From positions 1-64,000 of the forward strand of contig JAGTRE010000002.1 in NCBI GenBank assembly GCA_018396415.1: DNA of 64,000 bases, written 5' to 3'. Positions 27,102 through 35,522 of this stretch are shown piece by piece. A program made the translations under genes and the position numbers. Within the stretch, counting starts at the first letter, position 1; each line of letters opens with the position of its first letter. This DNA is from Candidatus Bathyarchaeota archaeon (GTDB lineage: Archaea; Thermoproteota; Bathyarchaeia; RBG-16-48-13; JAGTRE01). The notes under the pieces were generated by a model. That model was not told the DNA's origin. It saw nothing but the letters and a program-made list of their open reading frames with translations, and did not search any database.

Positions 27102-27986
27102 TTAATGAGCGCCAAAATTCTTTACCGATGAAAACGTCATCCCAAGTACAATTAACGCTCCGCCAACAACAAGACGAATAGTTACAGATTCAGCCAGAAG
27201 TAAAGCCGCGAAAATTGCGGCAAACACTGGTTCCAAAGACAAAACTATAGCAGAGTAGGTGGCGTTGGCATACCTCTGACCCCAAGTCTGTAAAAAATAC
27301 GCACCAGCAGTTCCTAAAACTCCGGAATAAATTATGCCAAACACAGCGTAGGTTGACGCGGTGAAATTTAGCCGTTCAGTAAATAAAGCTCCTAAGGTAG
27401 CGGCAAAAGCAACAAAGGTTATTTGTTCTAGTGTAAGTACTTTTGTATTCATTTTCTTTGCGTATTTATCTGTAAAGAAAACATGGAGACCAAACGCTAT
27501 AGCGCAAATTAAGACCAGCAAGTCTCCATAGGCAAACGTCAAGTTTAGATTTAATGAAAGAAATAGCAACCCCACTAATGCGCTAATAAACCCTACCAAA
27601 GTATAAATTGTAGGAAGCCGCTTATTCACAACCACATCAAGCAAGCCGACAAGCACAACGCTTAGTCCGGTAATGAAGCCAGCATTAGCAGCGGAAGTCC
27701 GTTGCAACCCCCACACTTGAAAGGCAAATCCAATAAAAAGGAAGATTCCAAGCAAGATGGCTGGCGTCAAATGAGTTCGCCAGTTTTCTTTAAGTTCCCT
27801 CCGGGATGCGGCCATCAATATAGCGAAAGCAATTATGAACCTTGCAGCGATAAAAGTTAATGGCGGAATACTTTCAACCGAAACCTTAACCACTACAAAA
27901 GATGCACCCCAGATTACCGTAGTTATTAACAAAGCGGAGGTAGCATTTTTGGTTCGCAAAATTTCATTCACCAAGTGGTTACACAC
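27102..27986 (-). CDS. EamA-family (DMT) transporter
   Basis: Inner-membrane drug/metabolite transporter superfamily protein, 294 residues with about ten hydrophobic segments in two EamA repeats. The first repeat begins ITTVIWGASFVVVKVSVESI; the second ends with SLEPVFAAIFAALLLAESVT and GGALIVLGM, both typical. The substrate is not predictable. It is monocistronic, 125 bases from the PadR gene. Confidence 0.88.
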   Translation of the reverse strand: MCNHLVNEILRTKNATSALLITTVIWGASFVVVKVSVESIPPLTFIAARFIIAFAILMAASRRELKENWRTHLTPAILLGIFLFIGFAFQVWGLQRTSAANAGFITGLSVVLVGLLDVVVNKRLPTIYTLVGFISALVGLLFLSLNLNLTFAYGDLLVLICAIAFGLHVFFTDKYAKKMNTKVLTLEQITFVAFAATLGALFTERLNFTASTYAVFGIIYSGVLGTAGAYFLQTWGQRYANATYSAIVLSLEPVFAAIFAALLLAESVTIRLVVGGALIVLGMTFSSVKNFGAH

Positions 27987-28074
27987 GCTGCAGTCTGAGC
28001 ATGTATTAACAGTATTTATTTTTAATAACTAAGCACTAGCACACGTTTTATGTAATGCAAAAATAATTTCTGGC

Positions 28075-28608
28075 CTACGATTTAAACCAGATCCTCGCTA
28101 ATTCATCGAAGTTCGGGAAGAGCTCCTTCAAAATGGGAATGTACATATTCTTTTCACTTTGGCTCATATACTGAAATTGATATTCCCCAACGTAAGGTGA
28201 AGGCTTTCCCTCCCTAGTTATAAATTCAATATGCATCAATGGATCTCCTTTTTTAATAGTGATCGGTGCACGCTCATTACTTAAGTTCACCAGCTCCAGA
28301 GCCAATCTTCCAACAAACCCGCTATGAACCTTTGCCGCATTAAGAAATGACAGCCCCATCCGTCCAAACTTGCTCTTAGCCGTGAGGTATGCTATGTAAT
28401 TAGGCGGAGTAAACACTATTTCATAAGATACCAAGTTTTTGTGCTCAAGATATTGTAACCGTGTATCTTCTCTAACGGTTAGTATGTAACTATCTCCATC
28501 TAAAAGTGAGGGATTATAAGGGTGAATTATTTTGTATTTCTCAATTAGCTCCATTAGTTTATCTTTGCCGAGAACGCACATATTTGCACCAACATCATTT
28601 CGTCGCAT
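28075..28608 (-). CDS. dCTP deaminase/dUTPase superfamily protein
   Basis: A 177-residue protein of the trimeric dUTPase-like fold, which hydrolyses dUTP or deaminates dCTP to limit uracil in DNA. Conserved segments are PSLLDGDSYILTVRED, YIAYLTAKSKFGRMGLSFLN, the core AAKVHSGFVGRLALELVNLS, and IKKGDPLMHIEF. The substitution pattern differs from canonical Dcd, so the activity (deaminase, dUTPase or bifunctional) is open. The ATG at 28608 follows an AGGAAAG site; an internal ATG at 28581 is the alternative. Confidence 0.78.
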   Translation of the reverse strand: MRRNDVGANMCVLGKDKLMELIEKYKIIHPYNPSLLDGDSYILTVREDTRLQYLEHKNLVSYEIVFTPPNYIAYLTAKSKFGRMGLSFLNAAKVHSGFVGRLALELVNLSNERAPITIKKGDPLMHIEFITREGKPSPYVGEYQFQYMSQSEKNMYIPILKELFPNFDELARIWFKS

Positions 28609-28750
28609 CTTTCCTAATTCAAATTATTTTTAAGCTTTTTAGCGTTGCTCACAAGGACATATAAAAACCTACAACAAGCGGAAACCAATTGCTTCATTTG
28701 TAAGAAACTTAATAAACGAAGAGGTACTCGACAAACGTGAGTGGATATAG

Positions 28751-30001
28751 TTGCTCCAAATATCGGAAAAACGTCTCTCTGAACATGTAAATTTCCTCGC
28801 TGATCAAATTGGTCCAAGAATTTTTGGAACCATATCCGAGGAGAAAACCGCAAAATATGTGGTATCAAAGTTCGAGGAGTATGGAGTCGACGCCAGCATC
28901 GAAACGTTTAGAGTTTCTGGTTTCATTCCAAAGGAAACCAAGCTTGAGGTATTGAAACCAATGCAACGGATGATTAATTGCATACCCCTGATGTACTCAG
29001 GCGTTACGCCACAAGAGGGAACAGTTGGTCAACTAACTTGCGCAGATGTAGAAACCGATGTAAAACTTAAACATAGAGATTTAGCTAACAAGATTGTTTT
29101 AGTTAGAGCACCCCGTGACCACTTGCTTACATATAGAGAAACTGCCAGTAAATTGGCCAAATTAGGAGCGGCTGGTTTAATATTTTTTAGTAGGGAAGGT
29201 CCAGCTACCAGTTTTTCGTTGGATCCAAATGAAACTTTAAGGATTCCCTCAATCTCCATTTCATCAGAAGAAGGGCAGAACCTGCTACTGCAACTTGCAG
29301 CAGGGCACGAAGTCGTAGTGAAATTACAAGTTATCGCAGAAAAAAGGAGAGTTAAATCATATAACATCAGTGGAAACATAAAAGGAAACACTTTATCCAC
29401 CCAAAAAATAGTGTTAAGCGCACACCTAGATTCTGTAATTAACTCTCCAGGCGCAAATGACAATGCATCTGGACTCGCCGCTGTCCTCGAACTCGCAAGG
29501 GTGATGGCCGAGAAGAAACCCAGGCGGACAATAGAGTTCATCGCATTCGGGGCGGAAGAACCATACCCATACTACTTGGGATCTTGGTTCTATGTTCAGA
29601 AACATAAAGACGAGCTAGTAAACATAATCAGCGTTTTAAATTTCGACATGATTGGAGTGGGAGCGAAAATCGATAACAGACCATGCTTGAAGACAACAGC
29701 AATATTCCAAGGGAAAAAACTGAAAACTGAAGAGTGGCTAAAAAACTATATCATTCAAACTGGGAAGGAACTCGGATATGAGATCCATCCACTGGAGGCT
29801 TTGGGATATAGCGATCAGGTGCCATTCCTTTTCAACGATGTTCCGGCGGTGCAATTTCGATGGATGGATGATCCATGGTATCATTCCCCAGATGATAAAT
29901 CGATCAATATAGATCCGAGAAAAATTAAGACGATGACTCTGGTAGCTGGAACAACAGCTTGGAAACTTGCAAATGCTCCAAAACTTCCCAGACAGACATA
30001 A
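28751..30001 (+). CDS. M28-family zinc aminopeptidase with PA domain
   Basis: Metallopeptidase of the M28 family, 416 residues. An N-terminal lead-in (RIFGTISEEKTAKYVVSKFE) is followed by a PA-type insert (VLVRAPRDHLLTYRETASKL, GAAGLIFFSREGP) and the catalytic domain: LSAHLDSVINSPGANDNASG supplies zinc ligands, EFIAFGAEEPYPYYLGSWF the Glu pair, and VLNFDMIGVG and WYHSPDDKSIN the remaining ligands. The TTG at 28751 is the only start in the open frame, directly after an in-frame stop. No signal peptide is seen, so it is probably cytoplasmic. Confidence 0.88.
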   Translation: MLQISEKRLSEHVNFLADQIGPRIFGTISEEKTAKYVVSKFEEYGVDASIETFRVSGFIPKETKLEVLKPMQRMINCIPLMYSGVTPQEGTVGQLTCADVETDVKLKHRDLANKIVLVRAPRDHLLTYRETASKLAKLGAAGLIFFSREGPATSFSLDPNETLRIPSISISSEEGQNLLLQLAAGHEVVVKLQVIAEKRRVKSYNISGNIKGNTLSTQKIVLSAHLDSVINSPGANDNASGLAAVLELARVMAEKKPRRTIEFIAFGAEEPYPYYLGSWFYVQKHKDELVNIISVLNFDMIGVGAKIDNRPCLKTTAIFQGKKLKTEEWLKNYIIQTGKELGYEIHPLEALGYSDQVPFLFNDVPAVQFRWMDDPWYHSPDDKSINIDPRKIKTMTLVAGTTAWKLANAPKLPRQT

Positions 30002-30108
30002 ACGTCGAAACTTATTTTGCCATTTGTGCGTTTACTATTGGTTAAAATTATAGGTTGGCGATATCCAATTAAACTCCCTATCTACGATTGACAATGGAGG
30101 ACGTTTAG

Positions 30109-31038
30109 GTGACACGCCTGAAGATTTTAGTCACTGACCCATTTCCAAGTTCCATTATTGAAAACCTGGAAAAACACGGGGAAGTAACCTATCTTCCGAA
30201 TATAAGCAACCTATCTCTAAGGAAAGTGATCAATGATAAGGATATCTTAATAATTAGATCGAGAACGAAGGTATCATCTGATCTTTTACGCCATGCTGAA
30301 CGATTAAAAGCAGTTATAACAGCGACGCATGGCACAGACCACGTTAATGTAGCCGAACTGAAGAAGAGAGGTATAAAGTTCTATAATATAGCTGAGCAGA
30401 CTAATGCGGTCGCAGAGATGGTCTTTGCCCTACTATTAGCTATGTTTAGGGATTTGTACTATGCGATTTCATCTATGAAACAGGGTGAATGGAAGAAGGG
30501 AGAGATTATGGGCAATGAGCTTAGTGGAAAAAGTATTGGAATCATCGGTTACGGCAGAATCGGTAGGAGGGTAGCAGAGATCGCTTCAAAAGGTTTTAAG
30601 ATGAAGGTTTTAGCTCATGATGTATATCTTACCGAAGAAGCAAAACAGCATGCTCTCGAAAATGGTGTGCAACTAATTGGATTTCACGAGTTACTTAAAA
30701 ATTCAGATATAATATCAGTCCACCTACCCCTAACCGAAGAAACTCACAACCTAATTGACAATACCGAGTTTGCATTAATGAAAAATGGGGTTTATTTACT
30801 TAATCTCTCTAGGGGAGACATCATAAATGAGGAAGCCCTTTTCGAAGCATTAGAGAAAGGGAAGGTTGCAAAGGCGGCTCTCGATGTGTTCGCGGAAGAG
30901 CCTCCCTCTAACAAAAAGTTAATAGCTCACAAGAATTTAATCGCAACACCTCATATCGCTGGCCAAACCATTGAAAGCAGAATCAACACAGGACAGAAAA
31001 TAATTGAAATTGTTGCAAAAATTGCAAACGAAAATTGA
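30109..31038 (+). CDS. serA: D-3-phosphoglycerate dehydrogenase-like 2-hydroxyacid dehydrogenase
   Basis: NAD-dependent enzyme of the SerA family, likely the first step from 3-phosphoglycerate to serine. It has the Rossmann motif GIIGYGRIGRRVAEIASKG, the catalytic Arg in LLNLSRGDIINEEALFEA, a Glu in VFAEEPPSNKK and the His in IATPHIAGQTIE. At 309 residues it is the short type with no ACT domain, so feedback regulation by serine is not expected. The GTG at 30109 follows a GGAGG site. glyA lies downstream, which supports a serine/glycine role. Confidence 0.83.
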   Translation: MTRLKILVTDPFPSSIIENLEKHGEVTYLPNISNLSLRKVINDKDILIIRSRTKVSSDLLRHAERLKAVITATHGTDHVNVAELKKRGIKFYNIAEQTNAVAEMVFALLLAMFRDLYYAISSMKQGEWKKGEIMGNELSGKSIGIIGYGRIGRRVAEIASKGFKMKVLAHDVYLTEEAKQHALENGVQLIGFHELLKNSDIISVHLPLTEETHNLIDNTEFALMKNGVYLLNLSRGDIINEEALFEALEKGKVAKAALDVFAEEPPSNKKLIAHKNLIATPHIAGQTIESRINTGQKIIEIVAKIANEN

Positions 31039-31063
31039 CTACTAAGTTAAGAAAGCGTTATAA

Positions 31064-31247
31064 GTAGGTTATTATTATGAAAAGCATTCATATTACTCTA
31101 CAGGTGTTGGTGATGCCCCGCCAAGGATTTTAGCCACGCTGATGCTTTGCGACTATTTTAGACAAGAAACAGAAAATGCGCATGGCGGGTCCTTAGATAG
31201 ATTCCACTTGGTAAACTATTTAGTGAAAGAAAGGAGGTTGAGGTAAA
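31064..31247 (+). promoter_or_regulatory. Leader region of glyA with pairing elements and an open frame
   Basis: About 200 bases between serA and glyA. CCCGCCA (31117-31123) can pair with TGGCGGG (31183-31189), and the adjacent AAGGA can alternatively pair with TCCTT (31190-31194), so two folds compete. A frame open from 31064 to 31246 reads like protein (TGVGDAPPRILATLMLCDY, HGGSLDRFHLVNYLVKERRL) but its only ATG is at 31142. A strong GGAGGT site (31233-31238) serves an ATG at 31248. Confidence 0.35.
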
Positions 31248-31293
31248 ATGGCCAGGAGGAATTATTGGGGATCATATCGATGTTTTAGCCAAT

Positions 31294-32562
31294 TTGAATA
31301 GAATAGTTGAAATGAACACCCATTATAGAATGAATTGTTTAAACCTTATTGCAAGTGAGAATGTCACTAGTAGATTGGTTGACTTTTTTTACATAAATGA
31401 CTTTGCACACCGCTATGGAAATGGCGAAATTGGTCATAAAGACTACGCAGGTGTCAAATACTTAGAAAAACTAGAGCAAATAACCGCAGACTTGGCAAAG
31501 GATCTTTTCAAATGTAAATTCGTTAATCTAGCTCCGATTTCTGGAACTATGGCAAACTTAACGGCATACACGGCTTTACTTAAGAAAAATGATTTGATAG
31601 CGACCATACCGTTTAACTGTGGAAGCCATATTAGCCACAACGAAACAGGAGTCGCCGGGGTTTATGGATTAAAAACGGTATACTTACCATTTGATGCTGA
31701 AAAAATGAACATAGACATCGAAAATAGCCAAGCAATTATTGAACGTTTTAAGCCCAAGCTGATTATTGTCGGAGCGAGTGAGATTCTCTTCCCAGTGCCG
31801 TTGAAGGAACTTAGAGAAATTGCTGAAAATAGCATTATTTTATACGATGCTGCCCATGTCTTAGGACTTATCGCCGGCAAGATGTTTCAACAACCTCTTA
31901 AAGAAGGCGCAGACCTCGTCACTGGTTCAACTCATAAAACTTTATTCGGACCGCAAGGCGGAATTATCCTCACCAATAATCTGGAAATTATAAACAAAAT
32001 AAATGGTGCAGCATGGAAAATAATTGCCAACCATCATGCTCATCGACTCCCCGCACTTGCAGTTGCACTGCTGGAGCTCAAAACTTTTGGCGTTAAATAC
32101 GCACGGCAAGTAGTAGCGAATGCCCAAGCTTTAGGAAGAAGCCTTCACGAACGGAAGTTCAAAGTTGGGGGCGCTAAAATAGGATTTACTAAGTCCCATC
32201 AGGTTCTTGTGGACGTAGCAGATATAATGAGCGCACCAATCGCTGTAAAACGATTGGAAAAAGCAAATATCATTACAAACTGCTCTCCGCTACCATGGAA
32301 TACCGTTAAGCCTACAGGATTTCGCCTCGGTTCCCAAGAAATGACAAGATTTGGAATGAAGGAAAACGATATGGATACAATCGCAGAGTTCATTGAAAGG
32401 ATATTAATTCGAAGAGAAGATCCTAATCGCGTTAAACAGGAGGTCATTAAGTTTCGAAGAGAATTCCAAACAATCCACTATACATTTACATATCCTATTC
32501 CATTACCTAGTGATCTCAGTTCCATACAATGGCATCAATTGCGGAAAGATGAAAACACGTAA
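31294..32562 (+). CDS. glyA: Serine hydroxymethyltransferase, 5' end uncertain
   Basis: PLP enzyme that converts serine to glycine and passes a C1 unit to a (tetrahydromethano)pterin. Clear motifs are CLNLIASENVTS, FAHRYGNGEIGHKDYAGVKY, and the PLP lysine in VTGSTHKTLFGPQGG. The frame shown begins with TTG at 31294 and has no good ribosome site. A better start is the ATG at 31248 behind GGAGGT, but that frame breaks after 17 codons; dropping one G in the GGGG run near 31267-31270 would join it to the residues GDHIDVLANLNRIVEM just before the annotated start. Either a sequencing indel or a real frameshift is possible. Length 422 residues from the TTG. Confidence 0.87.
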   Translation: MNRIVEMNTHYRMNCLNLIASENVTSRLVDFFYINDFAHRYGNGEIGHKDYAGVKYLEKLEQITADLAKDLFKCKFVNLAPISGTMANLTAYTALLKKNDLIATIPFNCGSHISHNETGVAGVYGLKTVYLPFDAEKMNIDIENSQAIIERFKPKLIIVGASEILFPVPLKELREIAENSIILYDAAHVLGLIAGKMFQQPLKEGADLVTGSTHKTLFGPQGGIILTNNLEIINKINGAAWKIIANHHAHRLPALAVALLELKTFGVKYARQVVANAQALGRSLHERKFKVGGAKIGFTKSHQVLVDVADIMSAPIAVKRLEKANIITNCSPLPWNTVKPTGFRLGSQEMTRFGMKENDMDTIAEFIERILIRREDPNRVKQEVIKFRREFQTIHYTFTYPIPLPSDLSSIQWHQLRKDENT

Positions 32563-32568
32563 TTTCGC

Positions 32569-33222
32569 TTAGATTAAACTTATTTCTATTCTCTCCCTAC
32601 CACTTCCAGGCTTCTTTCCCCGGTCTAAACGAATTTTCCCAATTTCACAAGTATTCCTAGGATGGGTTCCACCACACGCCATTACGGGAAAAATTTCAAT
32701 CTTCCAGTACCTACGATTTGGATCTTGCTCATCACTCCACGTCTGAATTTCATAGCCCTTACTGATTATCTCGTTTGCCCTCTCCTCAACAAGCTTAAGT
32801 TTATTTAAATCTAGCCTATCAGTGAAAAAATAGTCAGACCTATCTTTCTTATCGTCCAGCAACCCCGAAGAAGATGGCTTACAGGCTTCTCCAAAAACTT
32901 CCTGCATTAAATAATAAACTATATGTGCAGCTGAGTGTAGCTTCATGATTTTATACCTTCTTTCCCAATCTATTTTTCCATGCACAAGGTCTCCAACCTT
33001 GAAGGGGGGCTCTTTTTCAAGAATGTGAGTCACTGTATACATTTCGTCTTTTTGGGCATTAACAACTTTTACCCCGCTAATTTCGCCGATGTCACCGACT
33101 TGCCCACCACCTTGGGGAAAGAAACAAGTCTTATCTAGGATAACCTTGTTTCCATCGATTTTCAACACAACAGCATCGAACTCGACTTGATAGGGATTTT
33201 CCCAAAAGAGTTTTCTAGTCAT
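32569..33222 (-). CDS. alaX: Alanyl-tRNA editing protein AlaX
   Basis: Free-standing editing domain that hydrolyses mischarged Ser-tRNA(Ala) (or Gly-tRNA). The zinc site is visible in KLHSAAHIVYYLMQE (HxxxH) and VMACGGTHPRNTCEIGKIRL (CxxxH). FPQGGGQVGDIGEI is the Gly-rich motif of the AlaRS editing fold. At 217 residues it corresponds to the medium AlaX-M form. It is tail-to-tail with glyA, with 6 bases between stops. Confidence 0.93.
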   Translation of the reverse strand: MTRKLFWENPYQVEFDAVVLKIDGNKVILDKTCFFPQGGGQVGDIGEISGVKVVNAQKDEMYTVTHILEKEPPFKVGDLVHGKIDWERRYKIMKLHSAAHIVYYLMQEVFGEACKPSSSGLLDDKKDRSDYFFTDRLDLNKLKLVEERANEIISKGYEIQTWSDEQDPNRRYWKIEIFPVMACGGTHPRNTCEIGKIRLDRGKKPGSGRERIEISLI

Positions 33223-33361
33223 TTACCCCTCCATCCTCTAATCATTCTAGGCATAATTTTAATCGAATACTTATAAGATGTTAGGGTTAGACTCTTTTCT
33301 TTACGTAGTTAGCTAAATCAATAAAATCAGGTTCGTTCTAATTTTATTTGGAGGAAGATAT

Positions 33362-34432
33362 GTGGTTAAAATCGCCATTCTCGGAGCAGGCGTCATGGGT
33401 AGTGCCTTAACGGTCCCACTGGCTGCGAATAATCATGAAATCAATCTATGGGGAACTGAACTAGACACAGAGATCATAGAAGAAATCCGAAAGATTGGCT
33501 TACATCCCAGGTTAAATCTCAAAATTCCAAAAAATGTTGAAACATTTTCAGTCGAGCAATTAGACCTAGCTTTAAAAGATAGACAGATCATCGTGCTTGG
33601 CATTTCTTCAGAAGCAGTGAAAATTATTACAAAAAGGTTAGCTCCGTATCTAAAGAAGGATGTAATTATTGTAACTGTCGCCAAAGGTTTAGAAATGGAT
33701 CCAACTGGAAAAATTCTGACAATGCCGGAAGTAATTGAAAACGAACTACCAACCGAGTATCGTGGAAAAATCCCAATAGTTGCAATTGGGGGACCATCGA
33801 TAGCAAAAGAAGTAGCCCAAGAAATCCCAACCGCCGTTGTCTTTGCTTCAACAGAGATTAAGGCAGCTGAGCTGTGCCGAGAAATATTCTCAACCCCTAA
33901 GTATAGAGTAGAAGTCACAGCGGACGTTAAAGGCGTTGAACTTTGCGCCGCGCTGAAGAACACCTACGCAATTGCGGTGGGAATCTGCGAAGGATTAAGA
34001 AAAAGAAACAACCTAGAAACAATGAATAACACAAAAGCCTTGGTATTCACGTATGCGGTAAAAGAAATGAACAAGATAATTCAAACGCTAGGAGGAAAAA
34101 CTGAAACAGTTATGGGCTTAGCAGGCATAGGAGATTTGGATGTCACCTGTAAAGGTGGGCGAAATGCATTCTTTGGAGAAATCCTTGGATCAGGAGTGAC
34201 GGCAACCCAAGCGCTAGATGAGATGAAAAGAAGAAAACAAACGGTTGAGGGTTACCCAACAACCCAGAAAGCTTACGAGCTAGGACGAGCACTGCAAAGA
34301 GAAGGCAAGTTAAACATTGAGAATGACCTTCCCCTTTTAAAGGAGCTTTACGCAGTTCTATACGAAGATAAACCGGCCGATAAAGCGATGGAAAATTTCT
34401 TAAGTCGAGTTGCAACGATCAAAGGACAGTGA
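33362..34432 (+). CDS. gpsA: NAD(P)-dependent glycerol-3-phosphate dehydrogenase
   Basis: Bacterial-type enzyme that interconverts dihydroxyacetone phosphate and sn-glycerol-3-phosphate. The nucleotide site is IAILGAGVMGSALTVPLA; VTVAKGLEMDPTGK, AIGGPSIAKEVAQEIPTAV, the catalytic lysine region ELCAALKNTYAIAVGICEG, and DLDVTCKGGRNAFFGEIL follow in the right order. 356 residues, GTG start behind GGAGG. Archaeal lipids are normally built on glycerol-1-phosphate by an unrelated enzyme, so this gene may serve glycerol catabolism or another G3P need. Confidence 0.92.
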   Translation: MVKIAILGAGVMGSALTVPLAANNHEINLWGTELDTEIIEEIRKIGLHPRLNLKIPKNVETFSVEQLDLALKDRQIIVLGISSEAVKIITKRLAPYLKKDVIIVTVAKGLEMDPTGKILTMPEVIENELPTEYRGKIPIVAIGGPSIAKEVAQEIPTAVVFASTEIKAAELCREIFSTPKYRVEVTADVKGVELCAALKNTYAIAVGICEGLRKRNNLETMNNTKALVFTYAVKEMNKIIQTLGGKTETVMGLAGIGDLDVTCKGGRNAFFGEILGSGVTATQALDEMKRRKQTVEGYPTTQKAYELGRALQREGKLNIENDLPLLKELYAVLYEDKPADKAMENFLSRVATIKGQ

Positions 34433-34439
34433 GGGAGTT

Positions 34440-34898
34440 TTGCCATACTGTAAAAACTGTGGAAAAGAAATTAAGCCGGATGTACGCTTCTGTCCTTATT
34501 GTGGAACCCCTGACCCAACTGCAACGATTACACCCACGACGGTCACGCCACTCCTAGAAGTCCCAGATATTATAGTTACAACTACACCTGCAGTGCCAGG
34601 TTATGAAGTTGTGAAAACTCTAGGCTTAGTCCATGGTCTAACTGTGAGAACTAGGGGAGTAGGCGGTAAAATTGTAGCAGGAATTGAAAGCCTATTTGGA
34701 GGAGAAGTGCCCGCGTACACAGCAGAATGCGAAAAAGCGAGAAAAGAATCGCTAGAAAGACTTGTGCAAAACGCCAGAGCCCTGGGCGCAAATGCCGTTA
34801 TCGGCGTTGACTTTGAAACTAGTGATGTATTAACTGGAATGGCAACAATCTTCGCTGCTTACGGAACTGCGGTAATAGTTAAACCCTTAGGAAAGTAG
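34440..34898 (+). CDS. Zinc-ribbon protein with YbjQ-like (UPF0145) domain
   Basis: A 152-residue fusion of an N-terminal zinc ribbon (CKNCGKEIKPDVRFCPYCG) and a C-terminal YbjQ/UPF0145 domain, seen in VPGYEVVKTLGLVHGLTVRT, GGEVPAYTAECEKARKESLE and NARALGANAVIGVDFETSDV. A Thr/Pro linker (PTATITPTTVTPLLEVPD) joins them. YbjQ domains are small pentameric proteins with proposed metal binding. The TTG at 34440 follows a GAGGGA site and the gpsA stop by 7 bases, so the two genes are probably co-transcribed. Confidence 0.82.
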   Translation: MPYCKNCGKEIKPDVRFCPYCGTPDPTATITPTTVTPLLEVPDIIVTTTPAVPGYEVVKTLGLVHGLTVRTRGVGGKIVAGIESLFGGEVPAYTAECEKARKESLERLVQNARALGANAVIGVDFETSDVLTGMATIFAAYGTAVIVKPLGK

Positions 34899-34984
34899 CG
34901 TAATTAGCTCGCCTTTTCACTGAAAGCCTTTGCTAAAAACCCAACAACTAAACAAATAAAGGAAAAGAAAGTATAGTAAAATTG

Positions 34985-35482
34985 ATGGGGCTAAAAATGA
35001 ATAACGACACCGAGACTTCACAGCCATTTCTATCAAAAGCCAAGTTTGTAAGGATTCCCATCACCCTTCTCACCCTACTAAAACAAGACACGAGTGGCGC
35101 GTTATCAATACAGCACGTTAGAGAAGAGCAAAAAGAAATCCTTTTCCCCAGACAAACATTTGAAGAGTTAGCACAACACAGTACAGAGGACTTCGCCGAA
35201 TTTATTAAAAGCCAGTATCCAAATACGATTTCACTTATTATTAAGTATCATGAAAGGGATGGCAAACTTATTCCCGCAACATTACAGGTTATTCTATTAT
35301 CAAATTTAGAAAGCTCAATTCGAGATCAAAAATTAACCAAACTCGAGAATTGGTATTGTGAACGCCGTGCAAGTTTTATCCTTAAGGAAAGATTAGAGGC
35401 GTGCGAGAAAAGAATAGAGGAACTTGAAAACCAGGTGGCAAAACTTAGGGAGAGCCATAAAACCCCACAAAAGAGCTTTTAA
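34985..35482 (+). CDS. Hypothetical protein with C-terminal coiled coil
   Basis: A 165-residue protein I do not recognise. The N-terminal two thirds look like a small alpha/beta domain (FVRIPITLLTLLKQDTSGAL, TISLIIKYHERDGKLIPATL). Residues about 130-155 (ERLEACEKRIEELENQVAKL) form a heptad coiled coil, so it is probably an oligomer. It is 40 bases upstream of the flavodiiron protein gene and on the same strand. Confidence 0.6.
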   Translation: MGLKMNNDTETSQPFLSKAKFVRIPITLLTLLKQDTSGALSIQHVREEQKEILFPRQTFEELAQHSTEDFAEFIKSQYPNTISLIIKYHERDGKLIPATLQVILLSNLESSIRDQKLTKLENWYCERRASFILKERLEACEKRIEELENQVAKLRESHKTPQKSF

Positions 35483-35522
35483 TTGATTTATTACAGATAA
35501 AGCCAAGAGGCAGGTAAATCTA

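Noticed and set aside
31100-31160. Fluoride (crcB) riboswitch: GGTGATG...CGCC...GCTGATG resembles the consensus
   Set aside because: The required pseudoknot pairing between the first loop and the bases after GCTGATG is absent (CCCCG versus CTTTG), and the downstream gene is glyA, not a fluoride exporter.
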